Source of the DNA: Streptomyces sp. NRRL F-5122
Lineage (GTDB): Bacteria; Actinomycetota; Actinomycetes; Streptomycetales; Streptomycetaceae
NCBI RefSeq assembly: GCF_001507435.1
Contig: NZ_LMWH01000026.1
Coordinates: 62,001-126,000, forward strand
Length of the DNA stretch: 64,000 nt
Reading direction: 5' to 3'
Shown: in pieces, positions 52,726 through 61,327 of the stretch
Layout of the letters: each line of letters starts with the position of its first letter
How positions within the stretch are numbered: the stretch's first letter is position 1
Notes under the pieces: model-generated
Databases searched by the model: none
Told to the model about the DNA's origin: nothing
The model's input: only the letters and a program-made list of their open reading frames with translations
Program-made: the position numbers and the translations under genes

Positions 52726-53472
52726 ATGAAGGTCGTAGTGATCGGCGGAACCGGGCTCATCGGTTCGAAGCTGGTCGGCAAGCTCAACGAGCACGGGCAC
52801 GAAGCGGTCGTGGCCGCGCCCAGCACCGGCGTGAACACCCTCACCGGCGAAGGTCTGGCCGAGGTCATGAAGGATGCCTCCGTCGTGGTCGACGTGTCCA
52901 ACTCTCCCTCGTTCGAGGACGAGGCGGTCATGACCTTCTTCCGTACCTCCACCACCAACGTTCTGAACGCGGAGACCGAGGCCGGTGTGCAGCACCACGT
53001 GGCGCTGTCCGTCGTGGGCACCGAACGGCTCCAGGAGAGCGGGTACTTCCGTGCCAAGCAGGCTCAGGAAGAGCTGATCAAGGCGTCGGGGATCCCCTAC
53101 TCCATCGTTCACGCCACCCAGTTCTTCGAGTTCATGAAGGGGATCGCGGACTCGGCGACCGAGGGCGACACCGTGCACCTCGCCCCGGTGAAGATCCAGC
53201 CGATCCACTCCGACGACGTGGCCACGGCGGTCGGCCGCACCGCGGTCGGCACCCCCGTCAACGGCGTGGTGGAGGTCGCGGGTCCCGATGCCTTCCAGCT
53301 CGACGAGCTCATCCGTGACGGGCTCGCCGCCAAGGGCGACCCCCGCACCGTGGTCTCGGACCCGCAGGCCCGGTACTTCGGAGCGGAACTGAAGGAGACC
53401 ACCCTTCTCCCGGGTCCTGACGCCCACCTGGCCGAGACCCGGTTCGCCGACTGGGCCGCGCAGCAGAAGTAG
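52726..53472 (+). CDS. NAD(P)H-binding NmrA-like (atypical SDR) protein
   Basis: 248 residues. The N-terminus MKVVVIGGTGLIGSKLVGKL is an extended GGxGxxG nucleotide loop; SVVVDVSNSPSFEDEAVMTF, HHVALSVVGTERLQESGYFR and YSIVHATQFFEFMKGIAD follow the atypical SDR (a5) family, which includes quinone reductases and redox sensors. AAGGG upstream of ATG 52726. Preceded by a 13-bp palindrome, followed by a hairpin, so monocistronic. Confidence 0.88.
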   Translation: MKVVVIGGTGLIGSKLVGKLNEHGHEAVVAAPSTGVNTLTGEGLAEVMKDASVVVDVSNSPSFEDEAVMTFFRTSTTNVLNAETEAGVQHHVALSVVGTERLQESGYFRAKQAQEELIKASGIPYSIVHATQFFEFMKGIADSATEGDTVHLAPVKIQPIHSDDVATAVGRTAVGTPVNGVVEVAGPDAFQLDELIRDGLAAKGDPRTVVSDPQARYFGAELKETTLLPGPDAHLAETRFADWAAQQK

Positions 53473-53478
53473 GCGGAT

Positions 53479-53510
53479 GGGTGGCCCCTGCGTGCCCGCG
53501 GTGGCCACCC
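53479..53510 (+). terminator. Terminator after the NmrA-like gene
   Basis: GGGTGGCC (53479-53486) pairs with GGCCACCC (53503-53510), 7 bases after the stop. Confidence 0.6.
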
Positions 53511-53716
53511 TCCCCCTCGCCAACCACGCCTTTCGTCGCACCGTCAGCGCCGCACTCCGCCATGACGTGATCACCCGTGTCGCGCAGGGAAGTTGACGCG
53601 CACGCCACGCCCTCCCGCCTGTTCCCGGCCCGGAGAGCCCCGTATCCCAGGGCGGATCAGCCCTGACTTCGAGAAGCGCCCAGAGTCTGCCAGCATTCGC
53701 CGAAGGAGGGCTCACG

Positions 53717-53923
53717 ATGACCCGAGCGGCAGAGGACCGCGTCGCCTTCATGGCAACCTTCGAGTCATTGGCCGCGAAGGCAACCGAACTGGAAACCCGT
53801 GCCAACGACCTCCGCCGGGAGCTGGCGGACCTCGATCAGCGAATGACGGCGATCGCCAACGCCCTGCACGGGGCTACCCGTTCGGCGGGCCTCCCCGGCG
53901 AACCCATCGGCGAGGGGGACTGA
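53717..53923 (+). CDS. Small coiled-coil protein (68 residues)
   Basis: The ATG is preceded by a perfect GGAGGGCTCACG ribosome site, which decides the call. The product has one long amphipathic helix (FESLAAKATELETRANDLRR then ELADLDQRMTAIANALHGAT) with heptad-like leucines, and a short Gly/Pro tail. No family recognised. It could be a dimerising scaffold or regulator; no partner is adjacent. Convergent with the zinc-ribbon gene. Confidence 0.65.
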   Translation: MTRAAEDRVAFMATFESLAAKATELETRANDLRRELADLDQRMTAIANALHGATRSAGLPGEPIGEGD

Positions 53924-53964
53924 CCCGGCACCACGAGGTCTGCTGACCAGGCAGCGACCAGGGT

Positions 53965-54537
53965 TCAAGTTCGAGTGCCGTTCGGAGGCTGGTCAGCACG
54001 TCGGGTGGCGACCAGTGCGGCGTGGATCCGACCGACGGCGCGCAGGATCTCGTCGCGGTTCTTCGCTCGCTTGATCCATGCCGGTAGACGGGCCACCAAA
54101 GTCATCCTCTGTCCGGTGTCGTACCAGGGCGCTCGTTCCCGCAGCGACGCTTGAACGAAACGACGGATCAAATCGAGGTGTTCGAGGTTGTACGCCCACA
54201 ACCACCCGTGCCGGGTCTCGTGCTGGAGCCACAGCGGCATTCCGAAGCAGGGATCGGTCGCTGACTGACGTGTGCCACAGGAGAGCGCGACAAGACGGCC
54301 GCTCCACACCCGTGACAGTCCGCAGCCACGACACACCAGACGTCGCGGCCTGAACAGAATCCGGCCTCCGGGATCGGAGTCCCCTGGCGCTGGAACCACA
54401 CGGGCGGCCTTCCCGCAACCGGGGCACCGTACAATGATCAGGCTGATGAAGTCGTATTCGGTGCTGCGCGGATCCCGGAACCGACCGGAGAACAAGGCCA
54501 CACGGCGAGTATGCGACTGTTCCGCAGAACAGCGCAT
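53965..54537 (-). CDS. TFIIB-type zinc-ribbon protein
   Basis: 190 residues from ATG 54537 (start uncertain; no clear ribosome site, and GTG/TTG alternatives exist at 54501 and 54495). Zinc ribbon IVRCPGCGKAARVVP with the second half RRLVCRGCGLSRVW; then CFGMPLWLQHETRHGWLWAY, LEHLDLIRRFVQASLRERAP and RLPAWIKRAKNRDEILRAVG. Similar proteins occur in Streptomyces; function unknown. C-terminus is basic and could bind nucleic acid. Confidence 0.7.
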   Translation of the reverse strand: MRCSAEQSHTRRVALFSGRFRDPRSTEYDFISLIIVRCPGCGKAARVVPAPGDSDPGGRILFRPRRLVCRGCGLSRVWSGRLVALSCGTRQSATDPCFGMPLWLQHETRHGWLWAYNLEHLDLIRRFVQASLRERAPWYDTGQRMTLVARLPAWIKRAKNRDEILRAVGRIHAALVATRRADQPPNGTRT

Positions 54538-54951
54538 CCCGATTCGACCGCTCGCGCTCGGGCCCGCCGGCCACACTGTCAGAGGCGGACGGAAGTCAAG
54601 ATCACGCCGAAAAGCGCCTTCGAGATCGTGGGTACAGGCGTAGTACCCGACCCCGTGCAGTCCCGCCCCTCCCCTCCGCCGGTCGGCCCCTGGCACGCAC
54701 AAGGTCCTGGGCTCAGGCGGGTCGCGGAAATGCGCCACGTCGGTCGGACGGTCGGCTCGACCGTTCAGCGGGCTCTCATCTTCCCGTCGCACACTGTCGT
54801 CCTATGCACGAATGAGTCGGACGGCGCGCTCCGCTTCCCGCGGGCCTCTGGAAAGTCTCGGCGGTCAGCCGACCGGTGGGCTGCGATGATGCGACGTGCC
54901 TGCTGGGGAGTGGCGGGTGCCACGAAGTGAGTACTCGGGGGATCGACCGAC
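54538..54951. other. Intergenic stretch of about 410 bases, no gene seen
   Basis: Between the zinc-ribbon gene and the histidine kinase gene. No response-regulator sequence precedes the kinase, in contrast to the usual gene order. Confidence 0.45.
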
Positions 54952-56397
54952 ATGAAGAGCCCGTTCCGGCGCCTGACCCTGCGGCTGCGGCTTGGGCTGT
55001 CCGCCGCTGTAGCCGTGGCCCTGGCCGTCAGCGCCGTCGCGACAGCGTCATGGCTCGTCACTCGGCAGCAGTTGACCGCCCAGCTGGACTCGAACCTGCA
55101 GAGCGTGCAGGCGCAGCCCGGCTATGTCCAGGATCTGCTGAGTCTGTGCGGTATGCAGCTGCCGGATGTCTCCCAGCGCAACCAAACGCCCACGCCCTAC
55201 GTGGTGCAGGTCATCACCGCGGACGGAACGGTATGTGTCGCCCCGGGCAACAAGAAGGTCGCCGTCGACGAGACCGACCTCGCCGTGGCACGTGGTGTCC
55301 TCGGGTCGGCACTGCACAACGCCACGTCCGAGGACGGACGAAGAATGCGTGTCTCGACGACACGTCCCGACCTGCCCCCGCGGCTTTCCGGAGAGTTCGC
55401 CGTTTCCATCGCGCAACCGCTCACTGCCGTGGACAACCCGCTGAACAGCCTCGCCCTCTTCCTGCTGGGCTTTGCAGGCGTGGGCGTCGTCGGCGCGGCC
55501 ACGGCAGGAATCGGCATCAGCCGCGCCGGCCTGCGACCGGTGGAACATCTCACGGACGCCGCCGAACACATCGCCCACACCCAGGACCTCACGGTTCGGA
55601 TACCGGCCGACGGCGATGACGAGATCGCCCGACTGTCCAAGAGTTTCAACGACATGACCGAGGCCCTCGCGACCTCACGGGAGCGGCAACAGCAACTCAT
55701 CGCCGACGCCGGCCACGAGTTGCGCACCCCACTGACATCGCTCCGCGCGAACATCCAGTTGTTGATAAGGAGCCACACGTCAGGTCGAAAGCTTCCCGAG
55801 AACGCGATGAACGACCTTCTTCACTCCGTGGAGTCTCAGGTGGGAGAACTCGCCTCACTCATAGCCGACTTGCAGGAGCTGTCCCGGCCGGACACCAAGC
55901 CGGACGAGACATCCCTTCACGTTGTCGCGTTGCACGAAGTGGCAGGTCGGGCGATGGAGCGGGTGAGGCTCCGTGGGAGTGATCTCGAGTTCATCAGTGA
56001 CCTGGACGAGTGGTACGTGCTGTCCGAACCCTCCGCTCTCGAAAGGGCGGTGGTGAACCTGCTGGACAATGCGGTCAAGTTCTCGCCCCCCGGCGGCACT
56101 GTCAGCCTACGACTCGGCGACGGCCGACTGGTGGTGCGTGACCAGGGGCCGGGCATCCCCGCCGACGAGTTGCCGCATGTCTTCGACCGCTTCTGGCGCT
56201 CACCCACGGCCCGCAGCCTGCCGGGCAGCGGCCTCGGCCTCGCCATCGTGGCAAAGACCGTTCAGCAGGCCGGTGGCACGGTGACGCTGCGGCCCGCCGC
56301 CAGCCAGGGGACCGAAGCCGTCATACGCATCCCCGGTACCCGCAACCCTCCGCCGACGGTGGAGTCCCGGGACACGCGATCCGAGGCCACGGCGTAG
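54952..56397 (+). CDS. Orphan sensor histidine kinase with two cysteines in its outer domain
   Basis: 481 residues. TM1 about 14-36, extracytoplasmic sensor about 37-160, TM2 about 165-190, HAMP about 190-240, HisKA with H255 (DAGHELRTPL) and HATPase with N373 (NLLDNAVKFSP), DQGPGIP, FDRFW and GSGLGLAIV. The sensor domain has exactly two cysteines, C66 (SLCGMQ) and C95 (TVCVAPG), so it could form a disulfide. Complete kinase, but no response regulator next to it. Two Dsb-like lipoprotein genes follow, so it may sense outer thiol state; this is inference. Plausible ATG after a GGGGGATCG stretch. Confidence 0.88.
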   Translation: MKSPFRRLTLRLRLGLSAAVAVALAVSAVATASWLVTRQQLTAQLDSNLQSVQAQPGYVQDLLSLCGMQLPDVSQRNQTPTPYVVQVITADGTVCVAPGNKKVAVDETDLAVARGVLGSALHNATSEDGRRMRVSTTRPDLPPRLSGEFAVSIAQPLTAVDNPLNSLALFLLGFAGVGVVGAATAGIGISRAGLRPVEHLTDAAEHIAHTQDLTVRIPADGDDEIARLSKSFNDMTEALATSRERQQQLIADAGHELRTPLTSLRANIQLLIRSHTSGRKLPENAMNDLLHSVESQVGELASLIADLQELSRPDTKPDETSLHVVALHEVAGRAMERVRLRGSDLEFISDLDEWYVLSEPSALERAVVNLLDNAVKFSPPGGTVSLRLGDGRLVVRDQGPGIPADELPHVFDRFWRSPTARSLPGSGLGLAIVAKTVQQAGGTVTLRPAASQGTEAVIRIPGTRNPPPTVESRDTRSEATA

Positions 56398-56631
56398 GCG
56401 TCAGCCGGCTCCGAGCGACACCGGACAACAGGGCCGGTTCGGGGGGAGCGGTCCTCAGGCGTGAAGACCATGACCGGCAGCAGCGGAGGGCGCCCGCGGT
56501 GTGCGAAACTGCGGGGCACCGCCGTTCGTCACCCGGCTCTCTCCAATGGCCGCGCGACCGCATGCGGATCCCGAAACGGCCTGATGCCGGCAACGGAACC
56601 GTTTCACATGAAAACGACGACGAGGAGTCAC

Positions 56632-57192
56632 GTGAGGCGTCGCCCGTTCCCCGCCGCAGTCGGCCTGGCCGGCATCGCCCTACTGGCGCTGACCGGTTGT
56701 GAGGGTACGCCCGCCACGTCCCACTCGGCCCCTGCCTCCGCCGCTCCCGCCGCCGAGTCTGCGGCGCCCGCCGCATCCCCGACATCCTCCGCGTCCGAGA
56801 AGCCCGCGCTGGGCTACGACCCGGCCGCGAACGCCAAGGCGGACATCACGGCAGCGCTCAAGGCCGCGAAGAAGGACGGCCGCCCCGTGCTTGTGGACTT
56901 CGGCGCCGGCTGGTGCCCGGACTGCCGTGTCCTGGACGCACGGTTCGAGGAGCCCGGGCCGGCCACGATGCTGGCGAAGTACCACGTGGTGACCGTCGAT
57001 GTCGGCGAGTTCGACCGCAATCTGGATGTCGCCGAGCGTTATGTGAACCTGCAGACCAGCGGAATTCCGGCACTGGTCGTCCTCGACCCTGCGTCCGGCC
57101 GGATCAAGGTGGCGACGAACCGTGGCGAGTTCGCCAATGCACGGACCATGTCGCCCGGCCAGGTCGAGGAGTTCTTGAAGCGATGGGCATAG
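56632..57192 (+). CDS. Thioredoxin-like lipoprotein, DsbD-gamma type
   Basis: 186 residues from GTG 56632 (AGGAG 4 bases upstream; an ATG at 56608 is a second option). Lipoprotein signal with RRRPFPAAVGLAGIALLALT then GC. A Ser/Ala/Pro linker (about 27-60) is followed by a thioredoxin fold: VLVDFGAGWCPDCRVLDAR (CxxC), LAKYHVVTVDVGEFDRNL and SGIPALVVLDPASGRI. The WCPDC site and preceding GAG resemble the C-terminal (gamma) domain of DsbD. It would reduce or exchange disulfides outside the membrane. It overlaps the next gene by 10 bases. Confidence 0.85.
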   Translation: MRRRPFPAAVGLAGIALLALTGCEGTPATSHSAPASAAPAAESAAPAASPTSSASEKPALGYDPAANAKADITAALKAAKKDGRPVLVDFGAGWCPDCRVLDARFEEPGPATMLAKYHVVTVDVGEFDRNLDVAERYVNLQTSGIPALVVLDPASGRIKVATNRGEFANARTMSPGQVEEFLKRWA

Positions 57193-57731
57193 CCGCCCGG
57201 CTCCCCGTCTTCGGAGCGAACCCGTGCGGGGCGCTCACCCTCGCGATCTCCGCCCTCCTGCTCACCGGCTGCGGACATGAGCAGAACACGGATCCCGCAG
57301 CCGTGGGTGCACCGTTCTCGGACGGCGGCGTGGCCGTCTCGGTCAGGGTGGAGTCCCACGACGGGGGCTTGCGGGTACTCGCCGACCTGCGACCCGAGCG
57401 GGACGGCTTTCACGTGTACAGCCTCACCCTTCCCGACGGTGGCATCGACGGGATCGGCATTCCGACCCGCATCCGTACCGAGGGCGCCCTGCGGCCGGCG
57501 GGCCCTGCGACCACCGATGCCCGGGAGCGCGTGGTGCGCCCCGATGGCCTCGACGTCCGGCTGCCGGTCTACGAGGACGGGCGGGTCACCCTCCGGCTCC
57601 CCGTGCGCCGGGTCGGCGGTACCGATCGGGCCAAGGTGCTTCTCAGCTACGGCGCTTGCAGTGAGCGGGACGGGTGTCTGGCGCCGGTGCGCGACCGTGC
57701 CGTGGCCCTGACGCTCCGGCCGACGGACTGA
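57183..57731 (+). CDS. DsbD-alpha-like secreted lipoprotein
   Basis: 182 residues, starting inside the last codons of the thioredoxin-like gene. Signal GALTLAISALLLTGC. The mature part, RVESHDGGLRVLADLRPERD, FHVYSLTLPDGGIDGIGIPT and LSYGACSERDGCLAPVRDRA, resembles the N-terminal alpha domain of DsbD (immunoglobulin fold), including the paired cysteines spaced CX5C at the C-terminal end (C157 and C163 approximately). In DsbD the alpha domain passes electrons from the membrane part to DsbC-type proteins. The beta membrane domain is not in the window. Confidence 0.72.
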   Translation: MGIAARLPVFGANPCGALTLAISALLLTGCGHEQNTDPAAVGAPFSDGGVAVSVRVESHDGGLRVLADLRPERDGFHVYSLTLPDGGIDGIGIPTRIRTEGALRPAGPATTDARERVVRPDGLDVRLPVYEDGRVTLRLPVRRVGGTDRAKVLLSYGACSERDGCLAPVRDRAVALTLRPTD

Positions 57732-57820
57732 GCACGCTCCGAAGAAGGGCAGAGTGAGCGGCGGTACGTCGGGGAGATGGACGTGCCGCCGATCCGGACG
57801 GACTGTGGTGCTCCGTCCGT

Positions 57821-58222
57821 TCACCAGCGGGGTGACCCCTCCGAGAGTTGCAGTTCGCCCCGGCCGAAGGAGAAGTTCTCGTTCGGGACCGGGATCAGCG
57901 CGATGAAGATGTCGTCGGGCGAGACGCCGAGCGCCTCGACCACGAGCCTGTTGATGGCCGCCGACACCGCCCGCTTGTCCTCCAGAGGGCGGTGAGCTCC
58001 GAGCAGAACTGTGATGATCATGGCGTCACTGCTGCGCTCCATACCCATGAAGGTCGGATCCAGGGACAGTTCGCTGTCACCGTGCTCACTGATGACGATG
58101 AAGCGGTCGCCCTCGGGAATGCCGAGACCCTGCACCAGTGACTGGTTGAGTGCGTCGGCGAGCGCACGCTTCTGTTCCGACGAGAAGCGGTTGGCCGGGA
58201 TATGGGCGTTGAAGACGGGCAT
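57821..58222 (-). CDS. Tautomerase-family protein
   Basis: 133 residues. Begins MPVFNAHIP, so Pro-1 is the catalytic base after Met removal. Tandem 4-oxalocrotonate tautomerase-like beta-alpha units: SSEQKRALADALNQSLVQGL and RAVSAAINRLVVEALGVSPD. Such proteins tautomerise or dehalogenate small unsaturated acids; the substrate here is unknown. ATG follows AGGAG 7 bases upstream; upstream frame discarded. Next to a flavin reductase gene on the same strand. Confidence 0.9.
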   Translation of the reverse strand: MPVFNAHIPANRFSSEQKRALADALNQSLVQGLGIPEGDRFIVISEHGDSELSLDPTFMGMERSSDAMIITVLLGAHRPLEDKRAVSAAINRLVVEALGVSPDDIFIALIPVPNENFSFGRGELQLSEGSPRW

Positions 58223-58365
58223 GATGTGCTCCTTCGGGGGTGTAGTTGTACGTTCGGTTTGGATTTCCTCTGGGGCCGGAGTGCTGTCCACCGGGCCCAC
58301 CGTGAGAGGCCGTCCGTCCGCGCTCCGCGGGGAAAGGCCCCGTCCGAGCCGGAGTTGTGGGGACG

Positions 58366-59079
58366 TCACGCCTGGGTGGCCCCGGAGGGCGACCAGCCCG
58401 CCGTGTCCACCGGCGACCATCCGTCAGGACGCTCGTCGAGGCGACGCATGCGACTGCTCGCGCGTGCGCGCAGCACGTCGTCCGTCAGCGGGGTGACAAA
58501 GGCGTTGTCCGCCAGGGTGTACTCCGCGGCGAGACGGCCGACGGTCGGAATGGCTCCCGTGTCGATCCGTCCGGTTTCTGTGTACAGGTCGTCTCTGATG
58601 TGGAACCGTACGACCTTGCCCCAGACGACATGGTCCTGCACCTCACCGACCGGGATGACCCGGTCGACTTGGCATTCCATGGCGATCGGGGCGTCCTCCA
58701 CACGCGGCGCCTTCACCACTTCGCACGCGCCTTTGGTCAGGCCCACCTCGGTGAACTCGTCCTGATCGCTGTCGAATTCGCCGGCGCTGCGATGCATGTG
58801 ATGGGCGTGGGGAAGGGTGACCAGGTTGGTGACGAACTCACCGGTCTCCCGCATGTTGACGAGGGTGTCCTTGAGGGTTCTCCCGTCGGACCTGGGCTGT
58901 ATGGTCAGGGACACCATCGGCGGCTTCCGGCTCACCACCGTGAAGAACGAGATGGGTGCCAGGTTGGCGACACCGGACGACGACAGGGTGCTGACCCAGC
59001 CGATCGCGCGCGGCGTGATCGACCCGATGAGGAGCTTGTACGCCGACCGCGCGTCCAGTTCGTCGGAATTGATGATCAC
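58366..59079 (-). CDS. Flavin reductase-family protein
   Basis: 237 residues, split-barrel FMN-binding fold: RSAYKLLIGSITPRAIGWVS at the N-terminus, NLAPISFFTVVSRKPPMVSL and RTLKDTLVNMRETGEFVTNL. Family members reduce flavin with NAD(P)H for two-component monooxygenases or act as oxygenase partners. GTG at 59079 with GAGAGG 8 bases upstream is preferred over upstream alternatives. Lies between hydrolase and tautomerase genes on the same strand, so likely a catabolic set. Confidence 0.88.
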   Translation of the reverse strand: MIINSDELDARSAYKLLIGSITPRAIGWVSTLSSSGVANLAPISFFTVVSRKPPMVSLTIQPRSDGRTLKDTLVNMRETGEFVTNLVTLPHAHHMHRSAGEFDSDQDEFTEVGLTKGACEVVKAPRVEDAPIAMECQVDRVIPVGEVQDHVVWGKVVRFHIRDDLYTETGRIDTGAIPTVGRLAAEYTLADNAFVTPLTDDVLRARASSRMRRLDERPDGWSPVDTAGWSPSGATQA

Positions 59080-59224
59080 ATCGACCGCCTCTCGAACGTG
59101 TGCGGTGGTGTCCCGCCGCACGTGATGTGAGATGTGAACTCCGCTCGTGAGAGCGGGTGCGCCACCACGTGGCCGGCCCGGCGTACGGCCGATTCCCACC
59201 GATCTCCCCGACAGCGGCTGCCGC

Positions 59225-60010
59225 TCATCCGTCGCTCGCCTTCTCGGTCCCGCCCAGGAAGTGGTCCGCGATCAGCGCGACGCTGCGGGCCGGGGTCTCC
59301 ATGGGGGCCAGGTGAGCGGCGCCCTCGAGGACTAGGCTCCGCACGTCGGTGTACTGCGGAACGATCTGATCCGCGGCCACCTCGGTGGTGAGAACGGTGT
59401 CGTACTGTCCGGTGAGCACAAGAACGGGTCGCTCGTATCCATGGACCTGGTCGGACACGTCGTCCTGGGTCCAGGTCCGCAGGTAGGAGCGCATGGCGGC
59501 GGGATCGGCGGTTCTGCGGGACAGTTCGTTCACGTGGCGGACGAAGCCCGCCCCCAGTCGTCCGCCGGTCACGGCGGCTATGACCGAGGCCCGTGCGTCC
59601 AGGTCGGCGACGGCCGCTTGGAAGAGCCTCGTGCCCTCCTCGTCGAGCGGGAAGGCGCGGCTGGGAACGGCGCACAACAACACGAGACTGCTCAGCCGGT
59701 CCCGGGCTCCGGGTTGCCCCGAGACCCACTGTGCGGCCTGACCCCCCATGGAGTGCCCGACCAGATGGAACTCATGCCATCCCAGAGCGTCGGCGAGGTC
59801 GACGATATCGCTCCCCATTTCCGTGATCGAGCAATCACCCGTCAGCTCGGAGGACCGACCGTAACCGCGGAAGTCCGGAAACACCCACGTGAATCGCTCG
59901 GTATCGAGAAAGGGAATCATGCAGTCATAGGCTTTATGGCCGGCGAGCCACGAGTGTGCCCACATGACCTTCGTCGCCCCACTGCCTGATGTTCGGTATC
60001 CCAGAGTCAT
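59225..60010 (-). CDS. Alpha/beta hydrolase, serine type
   Basis: 261 residues. MWAHSWLAGHKAYDCMIPFL, nucleophile elbow LVGHSMGGQAAQW (Ser), Asp in LTGQYDTVLTTE and His in EGAAHLAPMETP. Similar to C-C bond hydrolases and esterases that work on aromatic ring-cleavage products; substrate unknown. ATG 60010 with an AAGAA site. Transcribed towards the flavin reductase gene, with 145 bases between. Confidence 0.86.
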   Translation of the reverse strand: MTLGYRTSGSGATKVMWAHSWLAGHKAYDCMIPFLDTERFTWVFPDFRGYGRSSELTGDCSITEMGSDIVDLADALGWHEFHLVGHSMGGQAAQWVSGQPGARDRLSSLVLLCAVPSRAFPLDEEGTRLFQAAVADLDARASVIAAVTGGRLGAGFVRHVNELSRRTADPAAMRSYLRTWTQDDVSDQVHGYERPVLVLTGQYDTVLTTEVAADQIVPQYTDVRSLVLEGAAHLAPMETPARSVALIADHFLGGTEKASDG

Positions 60011-60126
60011 GCGACGATTCTTTCCGATTGATCAAGGGCGCAGGTTCACCGAATACGGCGGGGTCCGCCCCCGAAAGGACTTCCAGAGGTGGACGGCGCG
60101 ATGTCCCGGGCTCTCTTCGGGTTGTT

Positions 60127-60557
60127 TCAGGACGCGGCGGCCGCCGAGGGGAAGACTTCGAGGCCGTCGATCACATCGCGTCCCTTGGCGGTGTCGGCGT
60201 ACAGTCGCGCCTCCACGATGAGTCCGTCGACCACCCTGAACAGCAGGCAGTGGTCGTTCTCCATGGTGCGGCCGTTCTTCGCCCTCGCCCTGGCCGTGAC
60301 GGGGACCACCACTTGCGATCCGGCATCGAGCACCTGTGCGCGTCGTAGTCGAAGTACTCGTAGTAGTGATCGAACAGATCCCGATAGAAGGCCTGGAAGC
60401 CCTCCCGGCCGTGGAATGTCCCGCCGTACGGCAGCGAGGTCGGGAAGTGGAAAATCACATCGGGTGACATCAGGGCCACCAGGTCGGACGAATCGTTCTT
60501 CTCGAACCCGGAATAGGCGCGACGACATGCGTTCACGATGTCCTCGTTGCGCGACAT
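60127..60557 (-). pseudogene. SnoaL-like gene with one frameshift
   Basis: The ATG at 60557 has a GGAGG box. The first 77 residues read well (MSRNEDIVNACRRAYSGFEK, VIFHFPTSLPYGGTFHGREG, YRDLFDHYYEYFDYDAHR). The matching second half lies in the next frame: VLDAGSQVVVPVTARARAKN, RTMENDHCLLFRVVDGLIVE and ARLYADTAKGRDVIDGLEVF, ending near 60127. One base is missing at about 60330 (in the CACAGGTG stretch). Intact, it would be a typical 140-residue NTF2-like protein. As it stands, the protein would be wrong after residue 77. Confidence 0.78.
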
Positions 60558-60744
60558 GCTTCCTCCATGGTGAGACCTGAAAGCGGCGTTGTGCAGAAAT
60601 CCGGTTCGGTCTGCACCGCCCTGACTCGTCTCCCGTACAAGACCGATCCCTGAGCAGATCGGGCCTCTGCATTACGCCGGGCGCGTTCTCGAGTCGGGGT
60701 CATCCCCACCTGAGTGTCCAACTGGAACCCAGGAGGCGTCAAGG

Positions 60745-60782
60745 CTGAGTTCCGGATGGCAACTCTGCGATACTCTGAGTTC
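60745..60782. promoter_or_regulatory. GAGTT/AACTC repeats before the HxlR gene
   Basis: CTGAGTTC occurs at 60745-60752 and 60775-60782, exactly 30 bases apart, with an inverted AACTC at 60761 between them. They overlap the start-codon region, so they may be the HxlR autoregulatory site. Confidence 0.5.
60771..60776 (+). promoter_or_regulatory. -10 element of a probably leaderless HxlR transcript
   Basis: TACTCT ends 6 bases before the ATG at 60783. No ribosome site lies between, so the message is probably leaderless. Confidence 0.45.
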
Positions 60783-61268
60783 ATGGAGTGGCGAGAACTT
60801 GATCTGGGCAACTGCAGCGTCGCCGCGACCTTGAGCCTGGTCGGTGAGCGCTGGACTCTGTTGATCATGCGTGAGGTCTTCGCCGGACTTCACCGCTTCG
60901 ACGAGATCGCCGACCACCTCGGGGTCTCCCGACGGGTACTGAGCGAGCGCCTACGGCAACTGGTCGAGGTCGGCCTGCTGGAGCGCCGGAGCTATCAGGA
61001 AGCCGGGCAGCGCTCGCGACCGGAATACCACCTGACTCCGCACGCGCACGACTTGCAGTGGGTGCTCGCCGCGCTGCTCCAGTACGGCGACACCCATCTC
61101 GGCGACCCGGCGGGCGCGCCGGTGCTGCTCCACCACTCCGGCTGCGGCGGCCAGGTCCACGTCGAGCTGCGGTGTTCCTGCGGGCACGACGTCCCCGGCT
61201 CCGAGGTGGAACCGGGCCTCGGCCCGGGTGCCGTCCGCGTCCCCTCCGAAGAGGCGACGCTCTCCTAG
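60783..61268 (+). CDS. HxlR-family transcriptional regulator
   Basis: 161 residues. HxlR winged helix with MEWRELDLGNCSVAATLSLV, GERWTLLIMREVFAGLHRFD, EIADHLGVSRRVLSERLRQL and PHAHDLQWVLAALLQYGDTH. The Cys in GNCSVA at the N-terminus is the conserved redox or effector position of this family. Many HxlR proteins sense aldehydes, quinones or peroxides. A second cluster (GCGGQVHVELRCSCGHD) at the C-terminus gives a further four cysteines or so, unusual for the family and perhaps a metal site. Divergent from the SnoaL-like gene. Confidence 0.9.
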   Translation: MEWRELDLGNCSVAATLSLVGERWTLLIMREVFAGLHRFDEIADHLGVSRRVLSERLRQLVEVGLLERRSYQEAGQRSRPEYHLTPHAHDLQWVLAALLQYGDTHLGDPAGAPVLLHHSGCGGQVHVELRCSCGHDVPGSEVEPGLGPGAVRVPSEEATLS

Positions 61269-61327
61269 GACAGCCGCGGGCGCCCTCCCGCGCGCATCAA
61301 CCCTGCCCGGACCCGCTTGCGACCAGG

